A stretch of 52,307 nucleotides of DNA from Mycobacteriales bacterium (GCA_035533475.1 DATLTS010000048.1:1-52307); one strand, 5' to 3'. Positions 37,650-47,850 are shown, numbered from the stretch's first letter. Notes: a model not told the origin generated them from the sequence alone. Made by a program: numbers and translations.

Positions 37650-37675
37650 AACTTCAACCAGGACGGGCAAGGACT

Positions 37676-38086
37676 ATGGCGATGCACGATCCGGTGGGCG
37701 AGCAGCCCACCGCGATGGCCCGGGCGAGGTATGTCCGCGTGACCCCGATGAAGGTGCGTCGCGTGGTCGACCTCATCCGCGGGATGCCCGCGGTCGAGGC
37801 GCGCTCGACCCTGCGCTTCGCTCCCCAGTCGGCCAGCGAGCCGGTCGGGAAGGTGCTCGATTCGGCCATCGCCAACGCCGAGCACAACGGGCACCTGGAC
37901 CCGGAGTCGCTCTGGGTCAGCGAGGCCTACGTAGATGAAGGCCCGACGATGAAGCGGTTCCGACCGCGAGCCCAGGGTCGGGCGTACCGCATCCGCAAGC
38001 GCACGAGCCACATCACGGTCGTCGTCGAGTCGCGCGCTGTCACCGACGCCGGCGCCACCGCCAACCGGAAGGGCAGGACCCGATAG
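37676..38086 (+). CDS. rplV: 50S ribosomal protein L22
   Basis: L22 (136 aa) lines the exit tunnel and is a macrolide-resistance locus. It contains [20 protein letters not shown] and the hairpin motif [23 protein letters not shown] at 37676. An ATG two codons later is an alternative. The stop TAG shares its G with the rpsC GTG. Confidence 0.97.
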   Translation: MAMHDPVGEQPTAMARARYVRVTPMKVRRVVDLIRGMPAVEARSTLRFAPQSASEPVGKVLDSAIANAEHNGHLDPESLWVSEAYVDEGPTMKRFRPRAQGRAYRIRKRTSHITVVVESRAVTDAGATANRKGRTR

Positions 38087-38949
38087 TGGGGCAGAAGGTA
38101 AACCCGCACGGGTTCCGACTCGGGATCACCACCGAGTGGAAGTCGCGGTGGTACGCGGACAAGCTCTACAAGGACTACGTCAAAGAAGACGTCGCCATCC
38201 GCAGGATGATGTCCAAGGGTATGGAGCGCGCGGGTATCAGCCGGGTCGACATCGAGCGAACTCGGGATCGGGTCCGGGTCGACATCCACACCGCGCGGCC
38301 CGGCATTGTCATCGGGCGCCGAGGAGCCGAGGCCGACCGGATCCGGGCCGACCTCGAGACGCTCACCAGCAAGCAGGTTCAGCTCAACATCCTCGAGGTG
38401 AAGAACCCGGAGATCGACGCGCAGTTGGTCGCCCAGGGGGTTGCCGAGCAGCTGTCGAGCCGGGTTTCGTTCCGGCGCGCCATGCGCAAAGCCATGCAGT
38501 CGGCAATCAAGGGCGGCGCCAAGGGCATCCGGGTGCAGTGTTCGGGCCGGTTGGGCGGTGCCGAGATGAGCCGCTCGGAGTTCTATCGCGAAGGCCGGGT
38601 CCCGCTGCACACCCTGCGGGCGAACATCGACTACGGCTTCTACGAGGCGCGTACCACGTTCGGTCGGATCGGCGTCAAGGTGTGGATCTACAAGGGTGAC
38701 GTGGTCCAGAGTCGTGCCGAACGTGAGGTGATGCAGGCGACCCTGCGTGCCGCGCAGCAGCGTGGCCGGGCCGCGCGACCGGTCCGGCGGGACGAGGGTC
38801 GATCAGCAGCGGCACCGACGCCCAGCCCGGAGTCCCCGGCCGCCGAACTTCCGCTCGAGCCCCCGGCGCCTGAGCCGGCGGAGCCCACCGCTCCTCCCGA
38901 GCCGGAGGCGCCGAGCGCCACGGACGAGCCGACCGGAGAGGGGGCCTGA
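38086..38949 (+). CDS. rpsC: 30S ribosomal protein S3 with acidic Pro-rich tail
   Basis: S3 lines the mRNA entry channel. An N-terminal KH domain ([20 protein letters not shown]) and the C-terminal S3 domain ([20 protein letters not shown]) are complete by about residue 215. The remaining 70 residues are Pro/Glu/Ala-rich ([19 protein letters not shown]), giving 287 aa. Similar though variable tails occur on actinobacterial S3. GTG at 38086 overlaps rplV. Confidence 0.96.
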   Translation: MGQKVNPHGFRLGITTEWKSRWYADKLYKDYVKEDVAIRRMMSKGMERAGISRVDIERTRDRVRVDIHTARPGIVIGRRGAEADRIRADLETLTSKQVQLNILEVKNPEIDAQLVAQGVAEQLSSRVSFRRAMRKAMQSAIKGGAKGIRVQCSGRLGGAEMSRSEFYREGRVPLHTLRANIDYGFYEARTTFGRIGVKVWIYKGDVVQSRAEREVMQATLRAAQQRGRAARPVRRDEGRSAAAPTPSPESPAAELPLEPPAPEPAEPTAPPEPEAPSATDEPTGEGA

Positions 38950-38950
38950 C

Positions 38951-39370
38951 ATGCTCATCCCGCGCAGGCTCAAGCACCGCAAGCAGCACCACCCGGACCG
39001 ATCCGGCGCGGCCAAGGGCGGCACGAAGGTCACCTTCGGCGAGTACGGCATCCAGGCCATAGAACCCGCCTACGTGACCAATCGGCAGATCGAGTCCGCA
39101 CGGATCGCGATGACCAGGCACATCAAGCGTGGCGGCAAGGTGTGGATCAACATCTACCCGGACCGTCCGCTGACGAAGAAGCCGGCTGAAACCCGGATGG
39201 GTTCCGGCAAGGGGTCCCCGGAGTGGTGGATCGCCAACATCAAGCCCGGCCGGGTCATGTTCGAGCTTTCCGGGGTGCCTGAGCCGATCGCTCGGGAGGC
39301 GCTGCGCCGGGCCATGCACAAGTTGCCGATGAAGTGCCGATTTGTCCGGCGCGAGGTCGGGGAGGCGTAA
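38951..39370 (+). CDS. rplP: 50S ribosomal protein L16
   Basis: L16 (139 aa) organises the A-site tRNA binding region. ATG at 38951 begins [19 protein letters not shown]. The family signature [19 protein letters not shown] is present. One base separates it from the rpsC stop and none from the rpmC start. Confidence 0.98.
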   Translation: MLIPRRLKHRKQHHPDRSGAAKGGTKVTFGEYGIQAIEPAYVTNRQIESARIAMTRHIKRGGKVWINIYPDRPLTKKPAETRMGSGKGSPEWWIANIKPGRVMFELSGVPEPIAREALRRAMHKLPMKCRFVRREVGEA

Positions 39371-39613
39371 ATGGCTGCCATAACCACGGCCGCGGAACTG
39401 CGGGAGCTGGCCGACGAGGAGCTGGTAACCCGGCTGCGCGAAGGGAAAGAGGAGCTTTTCAACCTTCGCTTCCAGGTGGCCACCGGCCAGCTCGACAACA
39501 ACCAGCGGCTGCAGACGGTCCGGCGCGACATCGCCCGGATCTACACGATCATGCGCGAGCGCGAGCTCGGGCTGTCGGTTCGACCCACGGAAAGCGATGA
39601 GGGTGTGGCATGA
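39371..39613 (+). CDS. rpmC: 50S ribosomal protein L29
   Basis: L29 (80 aa) is a two-helix protein near the tunnel exit. It contains [20 protein letters not shown] and [22 protein letters not shown] follows the rplP stop directly, and its own end overlaps rpsQ (ATGA). Confidence 0.97.
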   Translation: MAAITTAAELRELADEELVTRLREGKEELFNLRFQVATGQLDNNQRLQTVRRDIARIYTIMRERELGLSVRPTESDEGVA

Positions 39614-39882
39614 GCGAGTCCGAGACGACCGCACGTGGGTTCCGCAAGACCCGGGAGGGGCTCGTCGTCAGCGACAAGATGGACAAGACCGTCGTGGTCG
39701 CGGTCGAGGATCGGGTGCAGCACCCGCTATACGGCAAGACGATCCGGCGCACCAACAAGCTCAAGGCGCACGACGAGGCCAATTCCTGTGGCGTGGGCGA
39801 CCGCGTGCTGCTGATGGAGACCCGGCCGATGTCAACGACGAAGCGCTGGCGGGTCGTGGAAGTCCTCGAGAAGGCCAAGTAG
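39610..39882 (+). CDS. rpsQ: 30S ribosomal protein S17
   Basis: S17 (90 aa) is a primary 16S rRNA-binding OB-fold protein. It contains [20 protein letters not shown] and the C-terminal block [20 protein letters not shown]. It has a four-nucleotide overlap with rpmC. Confidence 0.97.
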   Translation: MSESETTARGFRKTREGLVVSDKMDKTVVVAVEDRVQHPLYGKTIRRTNKLKAHDEANSCGVGDRVLLMETRPMSTTKRWRVVEVLEKAK

Positions 39883-39911
39883 CGCGAGTCTGCGCGAGGT
39901 AGGAGTCCGAC

Positions 39912-40280
39912 GTGATTCAGCAGGAGACCCGACTCCGGGTCGCCGACAACACCGGTGCCAAGGAGCTGTTGTGCATCCGGGTGCTCGGCGGCTCCGGGCG
40001 TCGCTATGCCCGGATCGGCGATGTAATCGTCGGCACGGTCAAGGACGCCCTGCCCGGGGCGGGGGTGAAGCGTGGCGACGTCGTGAAAGCAGTCGTGGTG
40101 CGAACCGTCAAGGAACGGCGGCGCCCCGACGGCTCCTACATTCGCTTCGACGAGAACGCCGCGGTGCTCATCCGCGATGGCGGCGACCCACGCGGCACCC
40201 GGATCTTTGGCCCGGTGGGCCGCGAGCTCCGCGAAAAGCGCTTCATGAAGATCATCTCGCTTGCCCCGGAGGTGCTGTAA
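39912..40280 (+). CDS. rplN: 50S ribosomal protein L14
   Basis: L14 (122 aa) forms an intersubunit bridge and is the target of the silencing factor RsfS. It begins [20 protein letters not shown] and ends [23 protein letters not shown] at 39912 follows GGTAGGAG. First gene of the spc-type cluster. Confidence 0.98.
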   Translation: MIQQETRLRVADNTGAKELLCIRVLGGSGRRYARIGDVIVGTVKDALPGAGVKRGDVVKAVVVRTVKERRRPDGSYIRFDENAAVLIRDGGDPRGTRIFGPVGRELREKRFMKIISLAPEVL

Positions 40281-40282
40281 CG

Positions 40283-40609
40283 ATGTCCGGGTTGTCGATC
40301 CGCAAAGGTGACCTGGTTCAGGTGATCAGCGGCAAGGACCGCGGCGCCAAGGGGAAGGTGATCCTGACCCTTCCGAAGGCCGACCGGGTGCTCGTCGAAG
40401 GCGTGAACCGGATCAAAAAACACACCAAGATCACGACAAATCAACGTGGCGCGCAGTCCGGTGGCATCGTCACCCAGGAGGCTCCGGTGCACGTGAGCAA
40501 TGTCCAACTCGTCTGTCCCGGCTGCGGCAAGCCCTCGCGGGTCGGGCACCGGCGGGACGAGGACGGTCGGCCGGTTCGGACCTGCCGTCGCTGCGGCGTG
40601 GACGTGTGA
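40283..40609 (+). CDS. rplX: 50S ribosomal protein L24 with four-cysteine C-terminus
   Basis: L24 (108 aa) starts 50S assembly and lies near the tunnel exit. ATG at 40283 gives [20 protein letters not shown], the KOW domain. The C-terminal part has C78-x2-C81 and C101-x2-C104, a zinc-ribbon-like pair that is absent from Escherichia coli L24. Metal binding is inferred from spacing only. Confidence 0.96.
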   Translation: MSGLSIRKGDLVQVISGKDRGAKGKVILTLPKADRVLVEGVNRIKKHTKITTNQRGAQSGGIVTQEAPVHVSNVQLVCPGCGKPSRVGHRRDEDGRPVRTCRRCGVDV

Positions 40610-40619
40610 GGACCGGTCG

Positions 40620-41186
40620 ATGAGCGCAACGCTAGAAAACTACGTGCCGCGGCTGAAGCAGCGCTACCACGAGGAGATCGTCCCCGGGCTCCGAGGCGAA
40701 TTCAGCTACGGCAACATCATGCAGGTTCCGACGCTGGTCAAGATCGTGGTGAACATGGGCGTCGGAGATGCCGCGCGCGACGCCAAGCTGATCGAAGGGG
40801 CGGTGCGGGACCTGACGTCCATCACCGGTCAGAAGCCCGCGGTTGCCCGGTCCCGAAAGTCGATTGCCCAGTTCAAGCTGCGCGAGGGCCAGCCGATCGG
40901 TGCCTACACGACCCTGCGGGGGGCTCGGATGTGGGAGTTCCTCGACCGGTTGCTGACCATCGCCCTGCCGCGAATCCGCGACTTTCGCGGGCTTTCTCCG
41001 CGCCAGTTCGACGGCAACGGGAACTACACCTTCGGCCTGACCGAGCAGGCGATGTTCCACGAAGTCGACCAGGACAAGGTCGACCGGGTCAGAGGAATGG
41101 ACATCACGGTCGTGACCACCGCGGCGACGGATGACGAGGGTCGGGCTTTGCTCCGGGCCCTCGGCTTCCCCTTCAAGGAGAACTGA
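40620..41186 (+). CDS. rplE: 50S ribosomal protein L5
   Basis: L5 (188 aa) is part of the 5S rRNA complex in the central protuberance. ATG at 40620 begins [20 protein letters not shown]. The motifs [19 protein letters not shown] and [20 protein letters not shown] are conserved. Ten nucleotides after rplX. Confidence 0.98.
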   Translation: MSATLENYVPRLKQRYHEEIVPGLRGEFSYGNIMQVPTLVKIVVNMGVGDAARDAKLIEGAVRDLTSITGQKPAVARSRKSIAQFKLREGQPIGAYTTLRGARMWEFLDRLLTIALPRIRDFRGLSPRQFDGNGNYTFGLTEQAMFHEVDQDKVDRVRGMDITVVTTAATDDEGRALLRALGFPFKEN

Positions 41187-41190
41187 TTCG

Positions 41191-41376
41191 ATGGCTAAGA
41201 CCGCCTTGATCAATAAGGCTGCCGGTAAACACAAGTTCGCCGTGCGCAAATACACCCGCTGTTCGCGTTGCGGCCGATCCCGTTCGGTGTACCGGGTGTT
41301 CGGGCTTTGCCGGATCTGTGTCCGGCAGATGGCGCACGCCGGCGAACTTCCCGGCGTGACCAAGAGCTCCTGGTGA
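41191..41376 (+). CDS. rpsN: 30S ribosomal protein S14, zinc-binding type
   Basis: This 61-aa short (type Z) S14 of the 30S head has C24-x2-C27 and C40-x2-C43 binding zinc. The sequence [20 protein letters not shown] is the actinobacterial form. ATG at 41191 lies 4 bp after rplE. Zinc-free paralogues, when present, lie elsewhere under Zur control. None is in this window. Confidence 0.98.
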   Translation: MAKTALINKAAGKHKFAVRKYTRCSRCGRSRSVYRVFGLCRICVRQMAHAGELPGVTKSSW

Positions 41377-41428
41377 CTCGCTTCGCCGAAGGCCCCGCGG
41401 GGAACCACGGCGAGAAAGGCAACCTCTC

Positions 41429-41827
41429 ATGACGATGACCGACCCCATCGCGGACATGCTCACGCGGGTTCGCAATGCCAACCACGCCTATCACGATTCG
41501 GTGAGCATGCCGTATTCCAAGATCAAGACGCATATCGCCGAGATCCTCCAGAAGGAGGGGTACATCGCCGGCTGGAACGTGGAAGACGCCGAGGTCGGCA
41601 AGAACCTCGTCGTCACCTTGAAATACGGGCCGAACCGGGAGCGGACGATCGCCGGGGTGCGGCGGATATCCAAGCCCGGGCTCCGGGTCTACGCCAAGTC
41701 GCATGGCCTTCCGAAGGTTCTCGGTGGCCTCGGCGTGGCCATCATCTCCACATCGACCGGCCTGCTGACCGACCGGCAGGCCGCCAAGCGGGGCGTGGGC
41801 GGGGAAGTCCTCGCCTTCGTCTGGTAG
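41429..41827 (+). CDS. rpsH: 30S ribosomal protein S8
   Basis: S8 (132 aa) binds the central domain of 16S rRNA and is the spc operon repressor in Escherichia coli. It contains [20 protein letters not shown] and the C-terminal [23 protein letters not shown] at 41429 follows GAGAAAGGCAACC. A second ATG lies two codons on. Confidence 0.97.
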   Translation: MTMTDPIADMLTRVRNANHAYHDSVSMPYSKIKTHIAEILQKEGYIAGWNVEDAEVGKNLVVTLKYGPNRERTIAGVRRISKPGLRVYAKSHGLPKVLGGLGVAIISTSTGLLTDRQAAKRGVGGEVLAFVW

Positions 41828-41835
41828 GCGGCACC

Positions 41836-42375
41836 ATGTCGAGAATCGGACGGCTCCCGATCCCGGTGCCCGGTGGCGTCGACGTCGCGATCGACGGGCG
41901 CGACGTCACGGTCAAGGGCCCGAAAGGCACGCTCGCGCACACCGTGGTGGCACCCATCGACGTGACGCGCGACGAAGATGGCACGTTGCACGTCATACGG
42001 CCCAACGACGAGAACCGCACGAAGGCGCTTCACGGCCTGTCCCGCACGCTCGTCGCCAACATGGTCGTCGGCGTCACCGACGGCTACAGCAAGACCATGG
42101 AGATCGTCGGCACCGGCTACCGGGTCCAACCGCGCGGGTCGAACCTCGAGTTTGCCCTCGGATTCAGTCACCCCGTTCTCGTCGAGGCGCCGGACGGGAT
42201 CAGCTTCACCGTCGAGTCTCCGACCCGGTTCATGGTCTCCGGAATCGACAAGCAGAAGGTCGGCGAGGTGGCTGCGAAGATCCGCAAGCTGCGCAAGCCC
42301 GACCCGTACAAGGGCAAGGGTGTGCGCTACCAGGGCGAGGTAGTCCGGCGCAAGGCCGGAAAGGCAGGGAAGTAG
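41836..42375 (+). CDS. rplF: 50S ribosomal protein L6
   Basis: L6 (179 aa) is a two-repeat protein near the factor-binding site. It begins [20 protein letters not shown]. The C-terminal signature [20 protein letters not shown] is complete. Confidence 0.98.
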   Translation: MSRIGRLPIPVPGGVDVAIDGRDVTVKGPKGTLAHTVVAPIDVTRDEDGTLHVIRPNDENRTKALHGLSRTLVANMVVGVTDGYSKTMEIVGTGYRVQPRGSNLEFALGFSHPVLVEAPDGISFTVESPTRFMVSGIDKQKVGEVAAKIRKLRKPDPYKGKGVRYQGEVVRRKAGKAGK

Positions 42376-42378
42376 GCT

Positions 42379-42750
42379 ATGTCCACACGTACCGCCTCTC
42401 GGTTGCGTCGGATCGGACGTACCCGCCGGCACCTTCGAGTACGGAAGAAGGTGCACGGCACCGCATCCCGGCCGCGCCTCGTCGTCACCCGTTCGGCACG
42501 CCACATCTATGCCCAGGTCGTCGATGACACGACGGGACACACGGTCGCCTCGGCCTCGACCATGGACAGCGACGTGCGTGCTAGCAGCGACGACAAGAAG
42601 GGCAAGGCCGGACAGGTCGGTCGTCTGGTCGCCTCCCGGGCGACCTCGGCCGGGGTTACCCAAGTGGTGTTCGACCGAGGCGGCAACCGGTACCACGGTC
42701 GGATCGCCGCGCTGGCCGATGCGGCCCGCGAGAGCGGGCTCGATTTCTGA
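42379..42750 (+). CDS. rplR: 50S ribosomal protein L18
   Basis: L18 (123 aa) binds 5S rRNA. It has a basic N-terminus ([20 protein letters not shown]), then [20 protein letters not shown] and [20 protein letters not shown]. Its ATG comes 3 bp after rplF. Confidence 0.97.
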   Translation: MSTRTASRLRRIGRTRRHLRVRKKVHGTASRPRLVVTRSARHIYAQVVDDTTGHTVASASTMDSDVRASSDDKKGKAGQVGRLVASRATSAGVTQVVFDRGGNRYHGRIAALADAARESGLDF

Positions 42751-42784
42751 TGGACACCCGAGTCATGACCGAAAGGGACAGTTG

Positions 42785-43381
42785 ATGCCTGGAGCCCAAC
42801 GCCGTGGCGGCACTGCCGGCGGGGAACGGCGCGAACGGCGGGACGGCCGCGGCGCGCCCGCCGAGAAGAGCGCTTACCTCGAGCGCGTGGTGGCGATCAA
42901 CCGGGTGGCCAAGGTCGTCAAGGGTGGCCGCCGGTTCAGCTTCACCGCGCTCGTGGTGGTAGGCGACGGTGACGGCAACGTCGGTGTCGGCTACGGGAAG
43001 GCGAAGGAGGTCCCGGCGGCGATCGCCAAAGGGGTCGAAGAGGCCAAGAAGCACTTCTTCGCCGTGCCGCGGATCCAGGGCACGATTCCGCACCCGATCC
43101 AGGGTGAGGCGGCCGCCGGAGTCGTGCTGCTGCGCCCGGCGAGCCCCGGAACCGGCGTAATCGCCGGTGGTCCGGTCCGCGCCGTCCTCGAATGCGCGGG
43201 GGTCCACGACGTCTTGTCGAAGTCGCTCGGCTCGTCCAACGCGATCAATATCGTCCACGCCACCGTTGCGGCGCTCAAGGGGTTGCACCGTCCGGAGGAG
43301 ATCGCCGCCCGGCGCGGCTTGCCGATCGAGGACGTCGCGCCACCAGCCATGCTGCGAGCCCGTGCTGGAGCTGTGAGCTGA
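42785..43381 (+). CDS. rpsE: 30S ribosomal protein S5
   Basis: S5 (198 aa) affects decoding accuracy and is the spectinomycin-response locus. ATG at 42785 gives [20 protein letters not shown], a basic N-terminus. The double-stranded-RNA-binding fold has [20 protein letters not shown], and the C-terminal part has [19 protein letters not shown]. The stop overlaps rpmD (TGATG). Confidence 0.97.
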   Translation: MPGAQRRGGTAGGERRERRDGRGAPAEKSAYLERVVAINRVAKVVKGGRRFSFTALVVVGDGDGNVGVGYGKAKEVPAAIAKGVEEAKKHFFAVPRIQGTIPHPIQGEAAAGVVLLRPASPGTGVIAGGPVRAVLECAGVHDVLSKSLGSSNAINIVHATVAALKGLHRPEEIAARRGLPIEDVAPPAMLRARAGAVS

Positions 43382-43563
43382 TGCCGCGGCTGAAGATCAC
43401 CCAGACCCGCTCGGAGATCGGCGGCCTTCGCAACCAGCGGGAGACGTTGCGCAGCCTCGGGCTCAAGCGGTTGCGGGATGTCGTGGTCAAAGAGGACCGC
43501 CCGGAGATCCGGGGCATGGTCGCGACGGTGGCCCACCTTGTGGCCGTCGAGGAAGTCGAGTGA
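43381..43563 (+). CDS. rpmD: 50S ribosomal protein L30
   Basis: L30 (60 aa) begins [20 protein letters not shown] and contains [23 protein letters not shown] at 43381 shares a base with the rpsE stop. Longer in-frame extensions are antisense-type artefacts inside rpsE. Confidence 0.97.
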   Translation: MPRLKITQTRSEIGGLRNQRETLRSLGLKRLRDVVVKEDRPEIRGMVATVAHLVAVEEVE

Positions 43564-43567
43564 GGAC

Positions 43568-44008
43568 ATGACGCTCAAGGTTCACCATCTCCGCCCCGCT
43601 CCCGGAGCTCGGACCGCCAAGACCAGGGTCGGGCGCGGCGAGGGGTCCAAGGGCAAGACCGCGGGCCGCGGGACCAAAGGGACCAAGGCTCGCGGCAGCG
43701 TGGCCCGCCACTTCGAGGGCGGCCAGATGCCGCTGCACATGCGGGTCCCGAAACTCAAGGGCTTCCGCAACCCGTTTCGTACCGAATTCCAGGTGGTCAA
43801 CGTGGCCCGCTTGGCGGTCCTGTTCCCGGATGGCGGTGAGGTGGGCGTCGACGACCTGGTCACCCGCGGGGCGGTCCGCCCCGACCTGCCGGTCAAGATC
43901 CTCGGCAACGGTGAGCTGACCGTGTCCCTCGACGTGCACGCGCACGCCTTTTCCGACAGCGCGCGGCGCAAGATCACGGAGGCCGGCGGCTCGGCGACCG
44001 AGGTCTGA
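43568..44008 (+). CDS. rplO: 50S ribosomal protein L15
   Basis: L15 (146 aa) is a late assembly protein. It has [20 protein letters not shown], a glycine-rich basic region with [20 protein letters not shown], and the C-terminal globular part ending [11 protein letters not shown]. It is the last gene before secY, and a hairpin starts directly after its stop. Confidence 0.97.
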   Translation: MTLKVHHLRPAPGARTAKTRVGRGEGSKGKTAGRGTKGTKARGSVARHFEGGQMPLHMRVPKLKGFRNPFRTEFQVVNVARLAVLFPDGGEVGVDDLVTRGAVRPDLPVKILGNGELTVSLDVHAHAFSDSARRKITEAGGSATEV

Positions 44009-44026
44009 CCGGCCCTCCGGGGCCGG
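44009..44026 (+). terminator. Hairpin directly after rplO
   Basis: CCGGCCC-TCCG-GGGCCGG is a perfect 7-bp stem with a tetraloop that begins at the base following the rplO stop. No T-tract follows. Weak termination or RNA stabilisation is likely. Two further small hairpins (CCCGCC-GTA-GGCGGG, 44091-44105; CCCCC-GGC-GGGGG, 44124-44136) lie in the leader before secY. Confidence 0.55.
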
Positions 44027-44074
44027 CGGCGCCAGACCGGGCCGGCTCGCCGTCGTTGATCGGCTCGCGGCTGT

Positions 44075-44080
44075 TACAGT
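44075..44080 (+). promoter_or_regulatory. Candidate -10 (TACAGT) for secY-adk-map
   Basis: TACAGT lies about 100 bp before secY. TTGATC (44056-44061) is nearby, but the spacing of 13 bp is too short for a normal -35, so the promoter is tentative. Confidence 0.4.
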
Positions 44081-44181
44081 CCTTCGGTGGCCCGCCGTAG
44101 GCGGGACGGCCACTCGACCATCTCCCCCGGCGGGGGCCGCCGGCGCCCGACCGCACGAGTATCTGCGCAGGAGGAGAGCCC

Positions 44182-45489
44182 GTGCTCACCGCGTTTGTCC
44201 GGGCGTTCCGGACCCCCGACCTGCGCAAGAAGCTGCTGTTCACGATCGCGATTCTCGGGGTGTTCCGCCTCGGCTCGACGCTGCCCAGCCCGGACGTGAA
44301 CTTCACCAACATCCACACCTGCCTGACCCTGGTGAAGAGCTCCAGCCTGTACGGGCTGGTCAACCTCTTCAGCGGCGGCGCGCTGCTCCAGCTGTCGATC
44401 TTCGCGCTGGGGATCATGCCCTACATCACGAGCAGCATCATCATCCAGCTGCTCATCGTCGTCATTCCGCGCCTCGAGCGGCTAAAGGAGCAGGGCCAGT
44501 CCGGGCAGGCCAAGCTCACCCAGTACACCCGCTACCTGACGATCGCCCTCGCCATCCTGCAGTCCACCGGGATCGCCGCGCTGGCGCGCTCCTCACCCGG
44601 GCAGGGCAGCCAGCTCTTCCCCAACTGCACGGAGCCGATTCTTTACTCGACCTCCGTCTTCCGGATCACGGTGCTCGTGCTCACCATGACCGCGGGGACC
44701 GCCGTGATCATGTGGCTTGGCGAGCTCATCACGGACCGGGGGATCGGCAACGGCATGTCGCTGTTGATCTTCACGCAGATCGCGGCCCGGTTCCCCTCTC
44801 AGGGCGCCGCGATCCTCGCCGCCAAGGGCTCGTTCGTCTTCACCGTGGTGCTCGTCATCGGGATCCTGATCGTCGCCGCCATCGTCTTCGTCGAACAGGC
44901 CCAGCGGCGGATTCCGGTCCAGTACGCCAAGCGGATGATCGGCCGCCGGATGTACGGGGGCACCTCGACCTACATCCCGATGAAGGTCAACCAGGCCGGC
45001 GTGATCCCGGTGATCTTCGCGGCATCACTGTTGTACCTGCCGTCCCTGTTGGCGAAGGTCTGGACGTCGAACCGGGGATTCACGAACTTCGTGACGAACT
45101 ACCTGACGAAGAACGACAGCGCGTCCTACGTCATCATCTATTTCCTCCTCATCGTCTTTTTCACCTACTTCTACGTCGCGATCACCTTCAACCCGGTCGA
45201 GGTGAGCGACAACATGAAGAAATACGGTGGCTTCATCCCCGGGATCCGGCCGGGCCGGCCGACGGCGGAGTATCTCGACTACGTGCTGTCCCGGATCACC
45301 TTGCCCGGGTCGCTGTACCTGGGGCTGGTCGCGATCATCCCGATCCTCGCGCTGGGCTTCCTCGGCACCGCCCAACAGTTCCCGTTCGGCGGCACCTCGG
45401 TGCTCATCCTCGTCGGCGTCGGCCTCGACACCGCGAAGCAGATCGAGAGCCAGCTCATGCTGCGCAATTACGAGGGCTTCCTCCGCTAG
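44182..45489 (+). CDS. secY: Preprotein translocase channel subunit SecY
   Basis: SecY (435 aa) is the ten-helix protein-conducting channel. It starts [20 protein letters not shown]. Signature segments include [20 protein letters not shown] and [12 protein letters not shown], then [12 protein letters not shown] and the cytosolic loop [22 protein letters not shown] at 44182 follows GCAGGAGGAGAG. Its TAG overlaps the adk GTG. Confidence 0.98.
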   Translation: MLTAFVRAFRTPDLRKKLLFTIAILGVFRLGSTLPSPDVNFTNIHTCLTLVKSSSLYGLVNLFSGGALLQLSIFALGIMPYITSSIIIQLLIVVIPRLERLKEQGQSGQAKLTQYTRYLTIALAILQSTGIAALARSSPGQGSQLFPNCTEPILYSTSVFRITVLVLTMTAGTAVIMWLGELITDRGIGNGMSLLIFTQIAARFPSQGAAILAAKGSFVFTVVLVIGILIVAAIVFVEQAQRRIPVQYAKRMIGRRMYGGTSTYIPMKVNQAGVIPVIFAASLLYLPSLLAKVWTSNRGFTNFVTNYLTKNDSASYVIIYFLLIVFFTYFYVAITFNPVEVSDNMKKYGGFIPGIRPGRPTAEYLDYVLSRITLPGSLYLGLVAIIPILALGFLGTAQQFPFGGTSVLILVGVGLDTAKQIESQLMLRNYEGFLR

Positions 45490-46142
45490 TGCGCCTCGTC
45501 CTCGTGGGGCCACCGGGCGCCGGCAAGGGCACGCAAGCCCAGTACGTGGCCGGCTACCTCAACGTTCCGCAGATCTCCACCGGAGACATCTTCCGGGCCC
45601 ATGTCAGCCGGGACACCACGTTGGGTACCAAGGCGAAGGCTTTCATGGATTCCGGTGACCTCGTCCCCGACGAGATCACCATCGAGATGGTTCGCGAGCG
45701 GCTCGCTGAAGGCGACGCCGGCAAGGGCTTTCTGCTCGATGGCTTCCCCCGCACGCTGCCGCAGGCCCAAGTGCTGGACGACATGCTCGTCGAGCTTGGA
45801 ACCAAGCTCGACGTGGTACTCGAGCTGGTCGTTGAAGATGATGAAGTGGTCCGGCGGCTGTCCGGGCGACGTACCTGCCGGGCATGCAACCACGTGTGGC
45901 ACCTCGATTTCGACCCGCCGAGCGTCGAGGAGCGGTGCGACCTGTGCGGCGGTGAACTGTTCCAGCGTGACGATGACCGCGAGGAAACGATCCGGCATCG
46001 GCTCGAGGTCTACCGGGAACAGACCGTGCCGTTGGTCGGGTTCTATGCCGAACGCGGGATCCTCGTCGGCATCGACGCGATCGGGCCGGTCGACGACGTC
46101 ACCGAGCGGGCGATCGCCTCATTGCGTCCGTTCGCACACTGA
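45489..46142 (+). CDS. adk: Adenylate kinase, long form with zinc-type lid
   Basis: It interconverts ATP+AMP and 2 ADP. GTG at 45489 overlaps the secY stop and starts [15 protein letters not shown] (P-loop residues 7-15). [11 protein letters not shown] and LLDGFPRT bind AMP. The LID has C130-x2-C133 and C150-x2-C153, a likely zinc site, which separates this 217-aa long form from the short lid-less mycobacterial enzyme. secY-adk-map is the normal order. Confidence 0.96.
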   Translation: MRLVLVGPPGAGKGTQAQYVAGYLNVPQISTGDIFRAHVSRDTTLGTKAKAFMDSGDLVPDEITIEMVRERLAEGDAGKGFLLDGFPRTLPQAQVLDDMLVELGTKLDVVLELVVEDDEVVRRLSGRRTCRACNHVWHLDFDPPSVEERCDLCGGELFQRDDDREETIRHRLEVYREQTVPLVGFYAERGILVGIDAIGPVDDVTERAIASLRPFAH

Positions 46143-46159
46143 TCGGGGAGGAGGAGCCG

Positions 46160-46984
46160 GTGATCCAGCTCAAAACCGAGCCTGAGATCGCGCTTATGCG
46201 CGAGGCCGGCCTCGTCGTCGGCCATACCCTCGAGCGGCTTCGTGCCGCGGTTGCGCCAGGGGTCACCACTGCCGACCTGGACGACATTGCGGCGGCCGCG
46301 ATCCGCGACGCCGGAGCCACCCCGAGCTTCAAGGGCTACCACGGTTTCCCGGCGGTCATCTGCACTTCGGTCAACGAGCAGATCGTGCACGGCATCCCCA
46401 GCCGCGAGCTCGTCCTTCGGGCTGGGGACATCATCTCGATCGACTGCGGAGCGATCGTCGACGGCTACCACGGCGATGCGGCGATCACGGTTCCGGTCGG
46501 CCCGGTCGCTCCTGAACTCGAGCAACTCATGCGGGTCTGCGAGGAGTCGCTCTGGCGGGGCCTCGCGGCCGCCCGGCTCGGTGGCCGCGTCACCGACATC
46601 AGCCACGCCATCGAGAGCTACGTGCGCAGTCAGCCGCACCCGACCGGTGGGAGTTGGGGCATCGTCGAGGAGTACGTAGGACACGGCATCGGAACCGAGA
46701 TGCATCAAGATCCGCAGGTGTACAACTACGCCCCGCGCGGCCCGGGGCGCGGGCCCAAGCTGGTGAAAGGGCTTGCGCTCGCCGTAGAGCCGATGGTCAA
46801 CCTGGGCGGCCGGCAGACGCGTCAGCTCAGCGACGGATGGACCGTCGTCACCGGGGACGGCCAGCACTCGGCGCACTTCGAACACACGTTCACGCTGACC
46901 GATGACGGTCCGTGGGTCCTCACGGCGATCGACGGCGGCCGGAGCCGGCTTGCGGCGCTGCTCGCGTCGCCGGCGGCAGGGTAA
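46160..46984 (+). CDS. map: Methionine aminopeptidase, type I
   Basis: It removes the initiator methionine from nascent proteins. The five metal ligands are visible: D95 and D106 (SIDCGAIVDGYHGDAAITV), H175 (VGHGIGTEMHQDP), E210 (LAVEPMVNLG) and E241 (HFEHTFTL). H78 in QIVHGIPS is the conserved substrate-site histidine. No N-terminal zinc-finger or SH3-binding extension is present. GTG at 46160 follows GGGGAGGAGGAGCC. Length 274 aa. Confidence 0.96.
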   Translation: MIQLKTEPEIALMREAGLVVGHTLERLRAAVAPGVTTADLDDIAAAAIRDAGATPSFKGYHGFPAVICTSVNEQIVHGIPSRELVLRAGDIISIDCGAIVDGYHGDAAITVPVGPVAPELEQLMRVCEESLWRGLAAARLGGRVTDISHAIESYVRSQPHPTGGSWGIVEEYVGHGIGTEMHQDPQVYNYAPRGPGRGPKLVKGLALAVEPMVNLGGRQTRQLSDGWTVVTGDGQHSAHFEHTFTLTDDGPWVLTAIDGGRSRLAALLASPAAG

Positions 46985-47009
46985 CCGGACCGCCGAGGGA
47001 TACTCAGCC

Positions 47010-47426
47010 GTGGCGAATGATCCGGCCCTTCGCGCATCCGACGCCGAGCGTGACGGTGTGGCCCATGCGTTGCAGGAGCACTACGCCGCCGGCCGGTTGA
47101 CCATGGAGGAGTTTCACGACCGGCTCGATGCCGCTTATCGGGCGCGAACGCACGGTGAGCTCGGTCCGCTACTGGCCGATCTGCCGCATCTGGACGAGCC
47201 GTTGCCCATCCCGGCTACGAGCTCGTTGCCGCAGCCGGGCTGGGGGCGGCGGGCGCGCCGGCGCCGGCGTCAGGCCAGCTGGTCGTCCTACCTCTCGGCC
47301 AACGTCGTTTGCTGGGCCATCTGGGGCACCGAGGCGGCCACCAGCGGTCACCTCGACGGCCTGTGGCCGCTATGGGTGACCGTTCCGTGGGGCGCCATGC
47401 TGCTCACCCGCCGGGTCCATCGCTAG
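47010..47426 (+). CDS. DUF1707 (SHOCT-like) domain membrane protein
   Basis: GTG at 47010 is preferred because the conserved domain begins at once: LRASDAERDGVAHALQEHYA, then GRLTMEEFHDRLDAAYRART (residues 6-50). This is the DUF1707 domain widespread in actinobacteria. A basic patch (RRARRRRR) follows, then two hydrophobic stretches that could form a membrane hairpin (VVCWAIWG and LWPLWVTVPWGAMLL). The product is 138 aa and its function is unknown. It sits between map and infA in the same direction and precedes the infA promoter. Confidence 0.85.
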   Translation: MANDPALRASDAERDGVAHALQEHYAAGRLTMEEFHDRLDAAYRARTHGELGPLLADLPHLDEPLPIPATSSLPQPGWGRRARRRRRQASWSSYLSANVVCWAIWGTEAATSGHLDGLWPLWVTVPWGAMLLTRRVHR

Positions 47427-47463
47427 CCCTGGGCCGCCGGTGGAGTTTGCCGCCCTGATCGCG

Positions 47464-47469
47464 TAGACT
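47464..47469 (+). promoter_or_regulatory. Candidate -10 (TAGACT) for infA operon
   Basis: TAGACT lies 38 bp after the DUF1707 stop and 128 bp before infA. The hexamer 17 bp upstream (TGGAGT, 47441-47446) matches TTGACA at only three positions. The leader contains a CCGCCC/GGGCGG hairpin (47496-47515). Confidence 0.5.
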
Positions 47470-47596
47470 CTGCCCTTGGCTCCGGCTGTTGCCGACCGCC
47501 CACCCAAAGGGGCGGCGGTTCGACGTGCGTCGGGGCGGGCGTTCGGCACCGGACGCTCCCTGTTGATCACCGATCCAGTCACGGAACGCGGAGGAC

Positions 47597-47818
47597 ATGC
47601 CGAAGAAGGACGGGGCCATCGAAATCGAGGGCCGGGTGGTCGAGCCTCTCCCGAACGCGATGTTCCGGGTCGAGCTCGCCAACGGTCACCGGGTCCTGGC
47701 TCACATCAGCGGCAAGATGCGCCAGCACTACATCCGGATCCTCCCCGAGGACCGGGTAGTCGTGGAGCTCTCGCCCTACGACCTGTCCCGCGGCCGGATT
47801 GTCTACCGCTACAAGTAA
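47597..47818 (+). CDS. infA: Translation initiation factor IF-1
   Basis: IF-1 (73 aa) is an S1-type OB-fold protein that blocks the ribosomal A site during initiation. [40 protein letters not shown] and the end [12 protein letters not shown] are standard. ATG at 47597 follows GCGGAGGAC. Confidence 0.98.
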   Translation: MPKKDGAIEIEGRVVEPLPNAMFRVELANGHRVLAHISGKMRQHYIRILPEDRVVVELSPYDLSRGRIVYRYK

Positions 47819-47830
47819 CGACCGAAGGAG

Positions 47831-47850
47831 GGCGTCTCGGACGCCTGTTT
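47831..47850 (+). terminator. Terminator-like hairpin between infA and rpmJ
   Basis: GGCGTC-TCG-GACGCC forms a 6-bp stem followed by TGTTT. It lies only 12 bp after infA and 14 bp before rpmJ, so partial termination could give more infA than downstream mRNA. Confidence 0.55.
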
